Positions 51,822-61,478 of a DNA stretch of 64,000 nt are shown here, in pieces (the first letter of the stretch is position 1; the number at the start of each line of letters is the position of its first letter). Source of the DNA: Chryseobacterium defluvii (GTDB taxonomy: Bacteria > Bacteroidota > Bacteroidia > Flavobacteriales > Weeksellaceae); contig NZ_RBXB01000003.1 of NCBI RefSeq assembly GCF_003634775.1, forward strand, positions 62,001 to 126,000. The letters run 5' to 3'. Position numbers and translations under genes: made by a program. The notes under the pieces are model-generated. The model worked only from the letters and a program-made list of their open reading frames with translations, searched no databases and had not been told where the DNA came from.

Positions 51822-51941
51822 CTTTAAAAATATTTTAATTATTCTTTTTATATCTTTTTGATTCCATAACAAACCAGAAGTTAAATGGAACATTTCATAA
51901 AAAATGTTAATTTTAAATAACAAAAGATCAATTCACAAAAA

Positions 51942-51970
51942 AAGGACAGATTTATAAAAAATCTGCCCTT
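51942..51970 (-). terminator. Terminator of the Tyr/Asn-rich gene
   Basis: AAGGACAGATTT (51942-51953) pairs with AAATCTGCCCTT (51959-51970) with one mismatch or wobble. On the minus strand a T-run follows. Confidence 0.85.
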
Positions 51971-52000
51971 CACACCACTTAAATATAATATATGAAAATA

Positions 52001-53002
52001 TTAATTCTTTACTAATTTTTGTCTGAATCCTCCGCCTCTGCCTTCATTCCCATTATGCTGTTTTGGAGCATTATTTTTTATTCTTGGAGCGCTTTCGTTT
52101 CTTTGTTGTCTGAAACCTCCTTCATTGCCTCGGAATCCGTTATTATCCTGTCTTTTTGAGTTATCTTCTCTTCTTACGTCCTGTCTTCCTCCTCTAAAGC
52201 CGCCATCATTCCTAAAGTTACCATTATTTTCTGAATTCCCTCTGAATCCCCCATTATTTCTTACGCCATTATTATCATTATTTCTTACACCATTATTATC
52301 TGAATTACGGAACCCGCCGGAATTGTTTCTTACTCCATTATTGCCTTGTCCACGGAAACCATTATTCCCGTTACCATTAGAGCCTCTGAAACCGTCTCCT
52401 GAACTTCTTCTTACAATATTCAATGTTGGGTTATCCTGACGGAATCTGCTTCTTTCCACTCTATAAACATGAACATTTACATTTCTGTAACGAGGCATTA
52501 CTCTAAATCTAGGAGCGTAATATGTTCTCCTGTAGTTCTGGAAATATATTACAGGGCTGTAACCGCGGTAATAATTGTTCTGGAAAACAATGAATATTCT
52601 TGGTCCTAAAATTCTTTCCAATGCATAAAACCTGTCATAATACCATCTGTCCGGGTTATATCTGTAAAAATTATTCCAAACAGAAAAAGAGGAATATAAG
52701 CTGTTCAGATACAAAATCTGATCTATTTGCCATCTGTTCAATCTGTTTTGTCTGAAAAATACATTCCAGTTGATGGAAATAATACTGTTCCTGTAATCAT
52801 TATAGTAACTCTGATAATAATCGTCCGGATAATAATCCTGAGGATAATTATAATAGTAATCATCCGGAAAATAATCTCTGTCATCGTCATCACTATAATA
52901 TCCGTCATCATATTCGTCATTTCCCCAACCATTATTTGGATATTGCTGTGCAAACGATAAAGTCGCCAGACTCAATGCAAATCCCAAAAGTATCTTTTTC
53001 AT
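52001..53002 (-). CDS. Exported Tyr/Asp-rich and Arg/Asn/Gly-repeat protein
   Basis: A protein of 333 residues with a signal peptide (LGFALSLATLSFAQQ, about 5-19). Three parts follow: an Asp/Tyr-rich stretch (about 25-70, DYFPDDYYYNYPQDYY pattern), a central region with Trp/Tyr and Arg (about 70-185, WYYDRFYALERILGPRIFIV), and a C-terminal low-complexity Arg/Asn/Gly part (about 205-333) built on NNGVRNN, GGFRG and NGFRG words. I recognise no family; function unknown. The amino acid bias would affect any antisense reading. Confidence 0.78.
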   Translation of the reverse strand: MKKILLGFALSLATLSFAQQYPNNGWGNDEYDDGYYSDDDDRDYFPDDYYYNYPQDYYPDDYYQSYYNDYRNSIISINWNVFFRQNRLNRWQIDQILYLNSLYSSFSVWNNFYRYNPDRWYYDRFYALERILGPRIFIVFQNNYYRGYSPVIYFQNYRRTYYAPRFRVMPRYRNVNVHVYRVERSRFRQDNPTLNIVRRSSGDGFRGSNGNGNNGFRGQGNNGVRNNSGGFRNSDNNGVRNNDNNGVRNNGGFRGNSENNGNFRNDGGFRGGRQDVRREDNSKRQDNNGFRGNEGGFRQQRNESAPRIKNNAPKQHNGNEGRGGGFRQKLVKN

Positions 53003-53070
53003 CTCTATAGTCGTTAATTGGTTAATATATAGCAGAATATCTCTATTCTACTTCTTTGATAGGAATACAA

Positions 53071-53104
53071 AAAAGAAGTTAAATCTTTTGATCAAACTTC
53101 TTTT
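53071..53104 (-). terminator. Terminator of malQ
   Basis: AAAAGAAGTT (53071-53080) pairs with AACTTCTTTT (53095-53104) across a short loop that itself contains ATC/GAT. It lies between the malQ stop at 53142 and the next gene's start. Confidence 0.75.
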
Positions 53105-53141
53105 AAAATATCATTAACTAATTGATAATCAAATGTTAAAT

Positions 53142-55793
53142 TTATGATCTTCCGCTATCTTTTATCCAGTTGGCGATTTTTTCATTGAATGAATTTTCAT
53201 TTTTCAGGTCTTCTAATTTCAGGTGCATTCTGTAACGCCAGTAATGAGGGAAAACAGCGGGATTATTAATCCTTTCATGATCCATATTCTCATTGGTTAA
53301 TCTTTCATCCGTTGCTAAAAATTCCTGAATGGGGAAAATGGCAAGCATTGCGTCATTGTAAAGATGTTGCTTCATAATGATCTCCGCCAAATGAGAATCC
53401 AATTCCTCAGGAGACTTTCCATATTGTATCAGTTGTTGGTTAAAATATTTCTGGGTGAGTGCAGGATCTTCTTTCCACCACTGTCTGAGTGTTGAGCTAT
53501 CATGTGAAGAAGCGGTTACTACATTCAGGTAGGAAGCATTTTTAGGATTATAAAAAGGAATATTCTCGGAAGGCATACGCTGAACTTTCAGCGCAATGAT
53601 TGCCAATTCATCCATCACTACAGGTACACAAGCAGGAACAAGGCCTAAATCTTCTCCGCAGATCAACATTTCGGTAGCATTTAAAATTACCGGAAGCTTT
53701 TCCATGGCTTTTTCATACCATAAATGGTCCTGTCTTCTGAAGAAATAATCATGGTACAGGTCATAAAGGACCTTCTTTTCCCAGTCAGACAGATATTGAT
53801 AGGAATCTGTATGATAAACATTAAATCTTGGATGATATACCGTTTCTCCGTTTCTTTCTTCCGTTAAGAACAAAACATTGGCACACAGAGAAATCAATGA
53901 CTCTTCAATCGGGCCTCGCGGATTTTTCTTAAAGAAGTCGGAAAGTTTTCTTTGGGTATCAAACTCTTCTTTAAAAGAATAGGTTCCATTATGATTATTA
54001 TGAATAAATTCAAGAGCCTGAGCCTTATTCTCGCCAAAATATTTCCAAAGAATCTGTTCGTTGATGAATGGTTTACAATATCTGTCAAAATTAAACGGAA
54101 TATGCAGCGCTTTAAATTCATCCAAAACAATCGGAACCGCCGGGTAAAAGTATCCCAAAATACCCTGAGTAGCAGAAATTGGCATTCTCCATATCCTGAA
54201 AAATCCTAGAATATGATCAATTCTCATCGCGTCAAAATACTGCTCCAAAGCTTTGAACCTGTTTTTCCACCAACGGTAATCGTCTTCTTTCATGGCTTCC
54301 CAATTATAGGTTGGGAATTCCCAGTTCTGACCCAATTCTGTAAATTGATCAGGTGGTGCTCCTGCCTGGAAATCCATCCCGAATAATTCCGGTTCTGCCC
54401 AGGCTTCTACCGAATACCTGTAGATGCCGATCGGTAAATCTCCTTTTACAGATACACCTAAACTATGGGTATAATCAATGGCATCTTTTAATTGCTTATG
54501 AAGCTGGAACTGTACCCATGCATGCAACATTGAAGCATCATAATCTTTGCTTTTGGGAGAAAAGAACTGCAAAATCTTACCTGCAATATATTTTTTGTGC
54601 GTTTTCCATTCATTAAAGTTCGGAGTTTTGTACTTATCTCTTAATACACAAAATGCAGAATAAGGAATCAGCCATTCTTCATTGTCTTTAATAAACTTTT
54701 TAAAGCTTCTGTCCCTGTAAATCTTATCTTTTTCAGTGGTAAAAACTGCTTGTAAATATTTCCATTTCGATTCGATCATCTTTTCATAATCAATCAATTC
54801 AAGGGCATTAAGTTGTTCTTTATCTGATAAATATTCTTCAACTAAATCCTTAGGTAATGAAAAATCAAGATTCTCTAATGAAATATACTGCGGATGCAGA
54901 GCATAGACGGAAACAGCAGCATAAGGATAAGAATCCGTCCATGAATAATTGGCTGTGGTATCATTGATAGGGAGAATTTGAATAATTCCAAGATGGGTTT
55001 CTTTGGCCCAATCCGCCAGCTTTTTCATATCTGAAAACTCACCTACTCCAAATCCTTCTTCGCTTCTCAAAGAGAATATTGGAACGGCTACGCCTGCGTC
55101 ATGATACATCTGATAGGCCTTGAACCTAAAATAATGATTGGAAACAATCTGTAAAACATCTTTTACAGGATTGGCTACCGTAAATCTGTTTTCGCCGGTC
55201 TCCACATCAATAATCCGGTTTTCTTTACGATCGTAGATGCAATATTTGTATTGAATAAACTCGTTTTCTGGAATTTCAACAGAGGTTTCCCAGATTCCGA
55301 AATCGGTTTGCGAAAGATGGATAGCTTTCTCATAATCCCAATTTCCCAATGAAGCAGTACTTCCAAACAATACAATCTTCCAGTCCGGATTGTAAAGTGG
55401 AGCTTCAATTCTGAATAAATGGGTATGCTTTTTTAAAACCGTTATTTTCTCAGGGATAAATTGATTGAGTTTATTATGAAGGATTTTATTGTTCAGATAG
55501 TTTTCCGGGAAATTTTTATTATTCCATTCATCAAAAATGACAAACTCCTTATAATTATGAGGGAAATTGAGATGATGCGGAACAAATTCTTCTTTCACTA
55601 TATTCTCTTTTTCATCAATAAGCTCATATGTATAAGAAATCGATTTTGAAAAATAGTCTACTTCACATTTCCACAAACCGTTTTCGGTATAGAACATTGT
55701 GTGGGTTTTGGAAACGGCACCTTCTTCGTTTATGACCAACTTCAGGGACTCACCGACTTTCGTGCTGTAACCTATATTAAAGTATAGTTTCAT
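53142..55793 (-). CDS. malQ: 4-alpha-glucanotransferase with starch-binding N-terminal domains
   Basis: A protein of 883 residues, longer than the bare GH77 enzyme. Two CBM20-like beta domains precede the catalytic part (about 1-110 and 125-240, the second with WKIVLFGSTASLGNWDYEKAIHLS). The GH77 (amylomaltase) domain has GDLPIGIYRYSVEAW (nucleophile Asp region), FDAMRIDHILGFFRIW, CGEDLGLVPACVPVVM (acid Glu) and SSHDSSTLRQWW. It rearranges alpha-1,4 glucans. No glycogen or maltose genes are adjacent. Confidence 0.94.
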   Translation of the reverse strand: MKLYFNIGYSTKVGESLKLVINEEGAVSKTHTMFYTENGLWKCEVDYFSKSISYTYELIDEKENIVKEEFVPHHLNFPHNYKEFVIFDEWNNKNFPENYLNNKILHNKLNQFIPEKITVLKKHTHLFRIEAPLYNPDWKIVLFGSTASLGNWDYEKAIHLSQTDFGIWETSVEIPENEFIQYKYCIYDRKENRIIDVETGENRFTVANPVKDVLQIVSNHYFRFKAYQMYHDAGVAVPIFSLRSEEGFGVGEFSDMKKLADWAKETHLGIIQILPINDTTANYSWTDSYPYAAVSVYALHPQYISLENLDFSLPKDLVEEYLSDKEQLNALELIDYEKMIESKWKYLQAVFTTEKDKIYRDRSFKKFIKDNEEWLIPYSAFCVLRDKYKTPNFNEWKTHKKYIAGKILQFFSPKSKDYDASMLHAWVQFQLHKQLKDAIDYTHSLGVSVKGDLPIGIYRYSVEAWAEPELFGMDFQAGAPPDQFTELGQNWEFPTYNWEAMKEDDYRWWKNRFKALEQYFDAMRIDHILGFFRIWRMPISATQGILGYFYPAVPIVLDEFKALHIPFNFDRYCKPFINEQILWKYFGENKAQALEFIHNNHNGTYSFKEEFDTQRKLSDFFKKNPRGPIEESLISLCANVLFLTEERNGETVYHPRFNVYHTDSYQYLSDWEKKVLYDLYHDYFFRRQDHLWYEKAMEKLPVILNATEMLICGEDLGLVPACVPVVMDELAIIALKVQRMPSENIPFYNPKNASYLNVVTASSHDSSTLRQWWKEDPALTQKYFNQQLIQYGKSPEELDSHLAEIIMKQHLYNDAMLAIFPIQEFLATDERLTNENMDHERINNPAVFPHYWRYRMHLKLEDLKNENSFNEKIANWIKDSGRS

Positions 55794-55867
55794 TTATATT
55801 TTTTTATAAAAATACATTTTAATCTCGAAAAATAAAACTTCTTGAATATCAAATATTCATTAAAAAA

Positions 55868-55891
55868 ACCTTCTCAAATACTTGAAAAGGT
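55868..55891 (-). terminator. Terminator of the T9SS-cargo gene
   Basis: ACCTTCTCAA (55868-55877) pairs with TTGAAAAGGT (55882-55891) with one G-T wobble. On the minus strand it is followed by seven T. Confidence 0.8.
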
Positions 55892-55917
55892 CATATTTCT
55901 TTTAGCAAATTTAAAGA

Positions 55918-57084
55918 TTATTCCGTAACCAGAATTTTCTTGTTCAATACTATTTTTCCTGCTTCATCCGTAATGCTTACAATATAAGCTCCGGTTACAA
56001 GATTTTTCAGGTATACCTGTTGATCCAGTGAACCGTTTTTCACAGCTAAGTTTTGGTTCATGACACTTTTACCGGAAATATCAAAAACGGTAAGTTTAAG
56101 ATTTCCTTTTAAAGTTTTATCATTACCGTTTACATGGATTACTTGTTCATCAACTCTGGTAGGATAAATATCAAGATTGGCAATCGGATTGGCAGCGGTT
56201 GCCCTATCATTCACAAAGTATTTACTGGCCAGGTCGTAGATGTGAAGATTCTGTTCTCCCGGAAGTTGTTTTGCCTGTAAAGATTCCAATTCTACTTCGT
56301 ACAACGGGGACCCTTTCGCACTTGCGATTACAATTTTTCCCCGGGAATTCACTGCTGCGCCATTTACCGAATAATTGTCCGGGATTCCGGCTATTTTTCC
56401 AACAAATTTTGCTTTCAATTCTTTTGTTACCACCTTGTAAACATTACCTGAAGCGGAAAAAACATAAAAGTTATTATCCGAATCCGCAATCATATCTCCA
56501 CCAAAACCGGTTTCAATGGTTGTAAAAGAATTTTTGCCATTCCCTGAATCATCTTTTATGATACCGAGATCATTAACCACATACTGATTATTTTTTTTAC
56601 TGATCTGAAGAAACTGGGTGCCTGCATTATTAATTGCATATATATTCCCGTCATATCCTGTTGCCATTCTTGTCAAATGGGAATTGATATCACATGAAGT
56701 CACTCTGGCTGTCGTATTTTCAACCAATGTGATTTCCTTGGTTTTGGGGTTCAATACATAGATATTAGAAGAAAACATGGGCATATACACCAGATGATTA
56801 TTAAATGAATCATAAGCAAGTGTTGCCATAGTCATCGACTGGGAATGGTTGTAAGAGGTTTTATCTTCGGCCACCGAAGAGTTTCTTAGCTGTGAAAATA
56901 CTTTTGGAGAAGTTTCAGCCGTAAAAACTCTTTCCCCGGAAATGCCGTTTACCGGATCTATTGCACGAAAATCACTAAAAACAATACTTGGAGTATCTTT
57001 TCCTGTCAGTGCAAAAAAATCTTGCTGTGCCTGAGCATTCATGCTTAATACCAACAAAAATAGAGGGAATAAATGTTTTTTCAT
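55918..57084 (-). CDS. Type IX secretion substrate with beta-propeller-like repeats
   Basis: A protein of 388 residues with a signal peptide (MKKHLFPLFLLVLSMNAQAQQ, about 1-20). A repeating beta pattern (YDSFNNHLVYMPMFSSNIYV; ATGYDGNIYAINNAG; IADSDNNFYVFSASGNVY; NSRGKIVIASAKGSPLYEVE) suggests a propeller-like domain. The C-terminal 75 residues are a T9SS type A sorting domain (KLTVFDISGKSVMNQNLA; LVTGAYIVSITDEAGKIV), including the conserved late Gly. It should be secreted through T9SS and attached to or released from the cell surface. Binding partner unknown. Confidence 0.87.
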   Translation of the reverse strand: MKKHLFPLFLLVLSMNAQAQQDFFALTGKDTPSIVFSDFRAIDPVNGISGERVFTAETSPKVFSQLRNSSVAEDKTSYNHSQSMTMATLAYDSFNNHLVYMPMFSSNIYVLNPKTKEITLVENTTARVTSCDINSHLTRMATGYDGNIYAINNAGTQFLQISKKNNQYVVNDLGIIKDDSGNGKNSFTTIETGFGGDMIADSDNNFYVFSASGNVYKVVTKELKAKFVGKIAGIPDNYSVNGAAVNSRGKIVIASAKGSPLYEVELESLQAKQLPGEQNLHIYDLASKYFVNDRATAANPIANLDIYPTRVDEQVIHVNGNDKTLKGNLKLTVFDISGKSVMNQNLAVKNGSLDQQVYLKNLVTGAYIVSITDEAGKIVLNKKILVTE

Positions 57085-57187
57085 AATATGTAGAATTTAG
57101 ATTCGTAATCATTTTAGTATGACTAAGTTACACAATTTTTGAATTGAATCATAAAAAATTGTGTAATACTACATATAAGCTGTTAAG

Positions 57188-57208
57188 GGATTCTTCGCTT
57201 CTCTCCGA
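57188..57208. repeat. REP-like element copy upstream of cysS end
   Basis: GGATTCTTCGCTTCTCTCCG, read in reverse complement, gives CGGAGAGAAGCGAAGAATCC, a degenerate version of the GTCATTCTGAG...GAAGAATC element found at 24587. Confidence 0.45.
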
Positions 57209-57232
57209 ATAAACAAATACCGGATAAAAAAA

Positions 57233-57303
57233 CTCTCACAGATTTTACGGACTCGGCAGATGATTGTATTGTAAATCTGAGTTGCCTGCAAAATCTGCGA
57301 GAG
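57233..57303. repeat. Long imperfect palindrome with CAGATTTT words
   Basis: The arm CTCTCACAGATTTT (57233-57246) is nearly the inverse of AAAATCTGCGAGAG (57290-57303), and the similarity continues inward for about 15 more bases with mismatches. It shares the CACAGAT/ATCTGCG words of the element at 44944, so they are one repeat family of unknown function. Confidence 0.65.
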
Positions 57304-57328
57304 AATATATTTTTTAAGAGCTTAGAAT

Positions 57329-58795
57329 TTAATTTAAAACGTAAGTTGTTCCGTCTCTTCCGTCTTTTAATTCAATTCCTTCCGCAAGAAGCTTATCTCT
57401 GATCTGATCTGACAGCTCAAAGTTTTTAGACTTTCTTGCCTGGTTTCTTAATTCAATTAAAACTTTTAAAGTCTGATCTAACTTTTCGTTATTATTTTCT
57501 TCGATAGTTTGTAATCCCAAAACATCAAAGATAAAGGCATTCAACGTAGATTTTAAATCTTCCAGATCTTTTGTTGAAATAGTTTCTTTTTCATCATTTA
57601 AAGCAAAAATGAATTTTACCGCTTCGAATAAATGAGCGATCAGAATTGGTGAGTTAAAATCGTCCGTTAAGGCTTCATAACATTTGTTTTTCCACTCTTC
57701 CAGGTTGAATCCGGATTCTTTACTATCATCCGGAGTTATTGAATTCAATACTTTAACCGCTTCCATCAACCTGATGAACCCTTTTTCACTGGCAATCATA
57801 GCATCGTTGGAAATATCCAGGACACTTCTGTAATGAGCCTGAAGGAAACAGAAACGTACAATTGAAGGATGGAAAGGTTTTTCAAAGAAATCATTTTCTC
57901 CTGTAACCAACTGCATCGGTAAAATATAGTTCCCTGTGGATTTACTCATACGCTGGCTGTTCATTGTCAACATATTCGCATGCATCCAGTAATTTACCGG
58001 AGCAGTATCATTGCATGCTTTTCCCTGTGCGATCTCACATTCGTGGTGTGGAAATTTCAAATCCATTCCACCTCCGTGAATGTCAAAATTTTCACCAAGA
58101 TATTTGGTGCTCATGGCTGTACATTCCAGATGCCATCCCGGGAAACCTTCTCCCCAAGGTGAGTTCCATCTCATAATATGAGCTGGAGATGCTTTTTTCC
58201 ATAAGGCAAAATCCTGTGGGTTTTTCTTTTCACCCTGGCCGTCCAAATCACGGGTATTCGCAAAAAGCTCTTCAATATTTCGTTTTGAAAGTTCTCCATA
58301 GTTCAATCCCCTTTTATTGTATTCAAGGACATCAAAATAAACGGAGCCATTGCTTTCATAAGCAAAACCCCTTTCAATTAATTTTTGAGTCAATTCTATC
58401 TGCTCTACGATGTGACCTGTAGCTGTAGGCTCAATATTCGGAGGTAAAAGATTGAACATTTCCAGAACTTTATGAAAATCCACGGTATATTTTTGTACGA
58501 TTTCCATCGGCTCCAGTTTTTCAAGACGGGTTTGCTTTACGAATCTGTCGTTTTCTACATTCCCGTCATCTGTAAGGTGACCTGCGTCTGTAATATTTCT
58601 TACATATCTCACTTTATACCCTAAATGCATCAAGGTACGATAGATAAAGTCGAAAGAAAGGAAAGTCCTTACATTTCCCAAATGCACATTGCTGTACACG
58701 GTAGGACCACAAACATACATCCCGACATTGCCTTCTAAAATTGGTTTAAATATTTCTTTTTCCGCTGTAAGCGAATTATATATTTTTAGTTGCAT
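57329..58795 (-). CDS. cysS: Cysteinyl-tRNA synthetase
   Basis: A protein of 488 residues, class I. The zinc site begins at C29 in MYVCGPTVY, the HIGH motif is HLGN at 38-41, further zinc ligands lie in WHLECTAMS and PHHECEIAQ, and the KMSKS loop is RMSKSTGNY. It charges tRNA-Cys with cysteine. The C-terminal anticodon-binding part with [22 protein letters not shown] is standard. The gene is monocistronic. Confidence 0.97.
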   Translation of the reverse strand: MQLKIYNSLTAEKEIFKPILEGNVGMYVCGPTVYSNVHLGNVRTFLSFDFIYRTLMHLGYKVRYVRNITDAGHLTDDGNVENDRFVKQTRLEKLEPMEIVQKYTVDFHKVLEMFNLLPPNIEPTATGHIVEQIELTQKLIERGFAYESNGSVYFDVLEYNKRGLNYGELSKRNIEELFANTRDLDGQGEKKNPQDFALWKKASPAHIMRWNSPWGEGFPGWHLECTAMSTKYLGENFDIHGGGMDLKFPHHECEIAQGKACNDTAPVNYWMHANMLTMNSQRMSKSTGNYILPMQLVTGENDFFEKPFHPSIVRFCFLQAHYRSVLDISNDAMIASEKGFIRLMEAVKVLNSITPDDSKESGFNLEEWKNKCYEALTDDFNSPILIAHLFEAVKFIFALNDEKETISTKDLEDLKSTLNAFIFDVLGLQTIEENNNEKLDQTLKVLIELRNQARKSKNFELSDQIRDKLLAEGIELKDGRDGTTYVLN

Positions 58796-58971
58796 TTTTA
58801 GTTTGATTTAATGATTTGAATTTAGTTTTAAATGTAAAAATGTAAAAGTTAATAACATTTAATAAGCTTCTATTATAAAAGATCAAGATCTTTATACTAA
58901 GATTTTCAGCAACAACAGATAATGGTTACCAGAAAAATTTTATTTGAAACTTTTTTAAATTTAATCATTAT

Positions 58972-59403
58972 TTAAATTGCTTTTAAGTGATATTGTAAAT
59001 GATCTATATAATCGTGAATAATGTATTCCAAAGTGAATTTCTGCGGAATAGTTTTTGTGGTATCACAAGTTCTTTTCAACGCTTCATCTGGAATATTTTC
59101 AACAGTATGCACAATCTGCAAGTTCAGAAATTTCCATAGATTAATTATATCCGAAGTCGGAACATTCTGATAATTCTGGGCTTTCACCCAAAAATCCTGA
59201 TCATATACAATATTATCATTTTCTTTGTACTGAGTAATTACAAATCTTCTGATATTGGTTAAAGCACTATCACAAAGATGCCCTAAAATTTCTTTCTTTG
59301 ACCATTTCTCAGGTGAAATTTTATATGACCAATCTTCTTCAGAAAGGTTTTCAAATCTCTGAAGTTCCGCAAAAATAATATTTTTTAGAATCTGGTAATT
59401 CAT
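58972..59403 (-). CDS. DinB-fold (DUF664-like) protein
   Basis: A protein of 143 residues, four-helix-bundle DinB type. KEILGHLCDSALTNIRRFVITQYKEND contains a first His of the typical three-His metal site, and the end YIIHDYIDHLQYHLKAI carries H-x(3)-H ligands. Members are metal-binding enzymes of mostly unknown function, some acting as thiol S-transferases. That is suggestive because bacillithiol synthesis (bshA) is encoded in the same window, but no direct link is shown. It starts 12 bases after the folE stop, so they share a transcript. Confidence 0.85.
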   Translation of the reverse strand: MNYQILKNIIFAELQRFENLSEEDWSYKISPEKWSKKEILGHLCDSALTNIRRFVITQYKENDNIVYDQDFWVKAQNYQNVPTSDIINLWKFLNLQIVHTVENIPDEALKRTCDTTKTIPQKFTLEYIIHDYIDHLQYHLKAI

Positions 59404-59415
59404 TCTGCTTTCAAT

Positions 59416-60081
59416 TTAGTCAAATTTTGCATGACTTCCCACATAATGCAGGAATTCCTGTCTCGTAATCGGATTTGTCCTGAAAATACCACTTAGTTCC
59501 GCAGTAATGGTAGAACTTGCCGTATCTTTTATTCCTCTGCAGTTGACACAAAGGTGTTTGGCATCAATAATACAGGCTACATCTTTTGTTCCTAAGGCTT
59601 CTTTAAGCGCATCTACAATCTGCATAGTCAGTCTTTCCTGAACCTGGGGTCTTTTTGCATAGTAATCAACAATTCTATTGATTTTGGAAAGACCAATCAC
59701 TTCACCGTTTGAGATATAAGCAACATGCGCTTTTCCGATAATCGGCAAAAAATGATGTTCACAGAAAGAATACACGGTGATATCTTTCTCCACCAACATC
59801 TGGCGGTATTTGTATTTATTAGAAAAAGTAGAAATTCCGGGTTTATTTTCAGGAAGCAATCCTCCGAAAATTTCATTGACATACATTTTGGCCACACGTT
59901 TCGGAGAATCTTTCAACGAATCATCTGTCATATCCATTCCTAAAGTATACATGATTTCTCCAAAAAGTTCCGTAATCTTCTCTATTTTTTCCTCTGGCGA
60001 TTTATCAAAAGCATCTTTACGTATAGGCGTATGTTCTTTTCCGGTGAAAATATCATCGTCGTTATCAGTAAAATCAACCAT
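59416..60081 (-). CDS. folE: GTP cyclohydrolase I
   Basis: A protein of 221 residues with VEKDITVYSFCEHHFLPIIGKAHVAYI (zinc Cys and His) and HLCVNCRGIKD (second zinc Cys), then the ELSGIFRTNPITRQEFL end typical of FolE. It converts GTP to dihydroneopterin triphosphate for folate or queuosine synthesis. The N-terminal acidic extension (MVDFTDNDDDIFTG) is common in the phylum. It lies 12 bases upstream of the DinB-fold gene. Confidence 0.96.
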   Translation of the reverse strand: MVDFTDNDDDIFTGKEHTPIRKDAFDKSPEEKIEKITELFGEIMYTLGMDMTDDSLKDSPKRVAKMYVNEIFGGLLPENKPGISTFSNKYKYRQMLVEKDITVYSFCEHHFLPIIGKAHVAYISNGEVIGLSKINRIVDYYAKRPQVQERLTMQIVDALKEALGTKDVACIIDAKHLCVNCRGIKDTASSTITAELSGIFRTNPITRQEFLHYVGSHAKFD

Positions 60082-60177
60082 TTTTATTTAATTTGCAGCA
60101 AAAATACGGAAATATCCGTTCGTGTATTTTAATTTGAGTCAAAAACATTATCTTTCACCTTCCATTTCTGTAAATCT

Positions 60178-61332
60178 ATGATTATTGTTGAAGAAGTACA
60201 AAATGAAAAACAAAAAAAGGAATTTTTAGAATTCCCCCGCAGACTTTATCAACGCGACAAAAATTACATCAGGCCTTTAGACAAGGATATCGAAGCTATT
60301 TTTAATCCCGAAAAGAATAAGTTCTTCAGAAACGGAGAATGCCAAAGATTTTTGTTTAAAAATAAAAAAAATGAAACCGTAGGAAAAGTAGCCGTTTTCG
60401 TAAATAAACTGTATACACAGAAACAGCCTACGGGCGGGATAGGTTTTTTCGACTGTATTAATGATCAGGAAACCGCCAATTTCATTTTCGATTACTGCAA
60501 ACAATGGCTTAAGGCAAGAGGAATGGAAGCTATGGATGGCCCTATTAATTTTGGTGAGCGTGACAAATTCTGGGGATTACTTATTGAAGGATTCATAGAA
60601 CCTTTATACGGAATGAATTATAATTTTCCTTATTACGTGGATCTCTTTGAAAATTATGGTTTTAAAATTTACTTTGAGCAGCTCTGTTTTTCCCGGCCCG
60701 TTTTCGGAGAAGTATCCCGTGTTTTTACATTGATGCACCAAAAACATAAGAGAAACCCTGCGATTTCTGCACTTCCCATGAAAAAAAATAATCTCGAAAA
60801 ATTCGCCAGAGATTTCACTGAAATTTACAATAAAGCCTGGGCAGCACACGGAGAAGGAAAACAAATGGAAGAAATGAAGGTCCTGAAAATGTTCAAAACA
60901 ATGAAGCCTATCATTAATGAACATATTTCCTGGTTTATTTATGAAAATGAAAAGCCTATTGCCATGTGGATGAATCTCCCCGACCTGAACCAATGGTTTA
61001 AATATTTGAATGGCAAATTCGGCCCCATAGAAAAGCTTAAATTCCTGTGGTATAAAAAGTTTAGGAAGAATGAAAAAATGGTGGGGCTTGTTTTCGGCGT
61101 TATTCCGGAATGGCAGAAAAAAGGGATTGACGGTTATATGATCTGGGAAGGAACGCAACATCTGAGAAAACATACCGATTTCACGATGACCGAACTTCAA
61201 TGGATCGGCGATTTTAATCCTAAAATGATCAAAATTGCAGAAAACCTTGATACTACCGTAACCAGAAAGTTAGCTACATACAGATATCTGTTTGACAGGA
61301 ATAAAACTTTTGAAAGACATCCTGTTTTATAA
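60178..61332 (+). CDS. Putative GNAT-fold N-acyltransferase, unknown substrate
   Basis: A protein of 384 residues, clearly conserved in composition but without a named family I am sure of. It has the look of an acyl-CoA N-acyltransferase: FRNGECQRFLFKNKKNETVGKVAVFVN (start of a GNAT core), a GGIGFFDCINDQETANFIFDYC segment, AMDGPINFGERDKFWGLLIEGF, and a second half with EWQKKGIDGYMIWEG and a late TMTELQWIGDFNPKM. Its target is unknown. It stands alone and is divergent from folE. Confidence 0.78.
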   Translation: MIIVEEVQNEKQKKEFLEFPRRLYQRDKNYIRPLDKDIEAIFNPEKNKFFRNGECQRFLFKNKKNETVGKVAVFVNKLYTQKQPTGGIGFFDCINDQETANFIFDYCKQWLKARGMEAMDGPINFGERDKFWGLLIEGFIEPLYGMNYNFPYYVDLFENYGFKIYFEQLCFSRPVFGEVSRVFTLMHQKHKRNPAISALPMKKNNLEKFARDFTEIYNKAWAAHGEGKQMEEMKVLKMFKTMKPIINEHISWFIYENEKPIAMWMNLPDLNQWFKYLNGKFGPIEKLKFLWYKKFRKNEKMVGLVFGVIPEWQKKGIDGYMIWEGTQHLRKHTDFTMTELQWIGDFNPKMIKIAENLDTTVTRKLATYRYLFDRNKTFERHPVL

Positions 61333-61478
61333 ATGTTCTCAACCTGTCGCAAATCACGTCTGTTAACATCTAAAAATCAATAACTTTTTATTACTTTTTA
61401 TAGAATTTTAATAATTATTGTTTTAAAAAATTATATTTTTGAGTAATATTTGTATTGAATTAAATTGAAGCCTTTAAA

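Noticed and set aside
52125..52439. Plus-strand open frame opposite the repeat tail of the gene at 52001
   Set aside because: It is a low-complexity Leu/Pro-rich antisense of the Arg/Asn/Gly repeats.
60604..61200. Minus-strand open frame of 198 codons inside the acyltransferase-like gene
   Set aside because: The composition (Phe, His, Ile-rich) is typical of an antisense reading and the plus-strand frame is longer with a family-like sequence.
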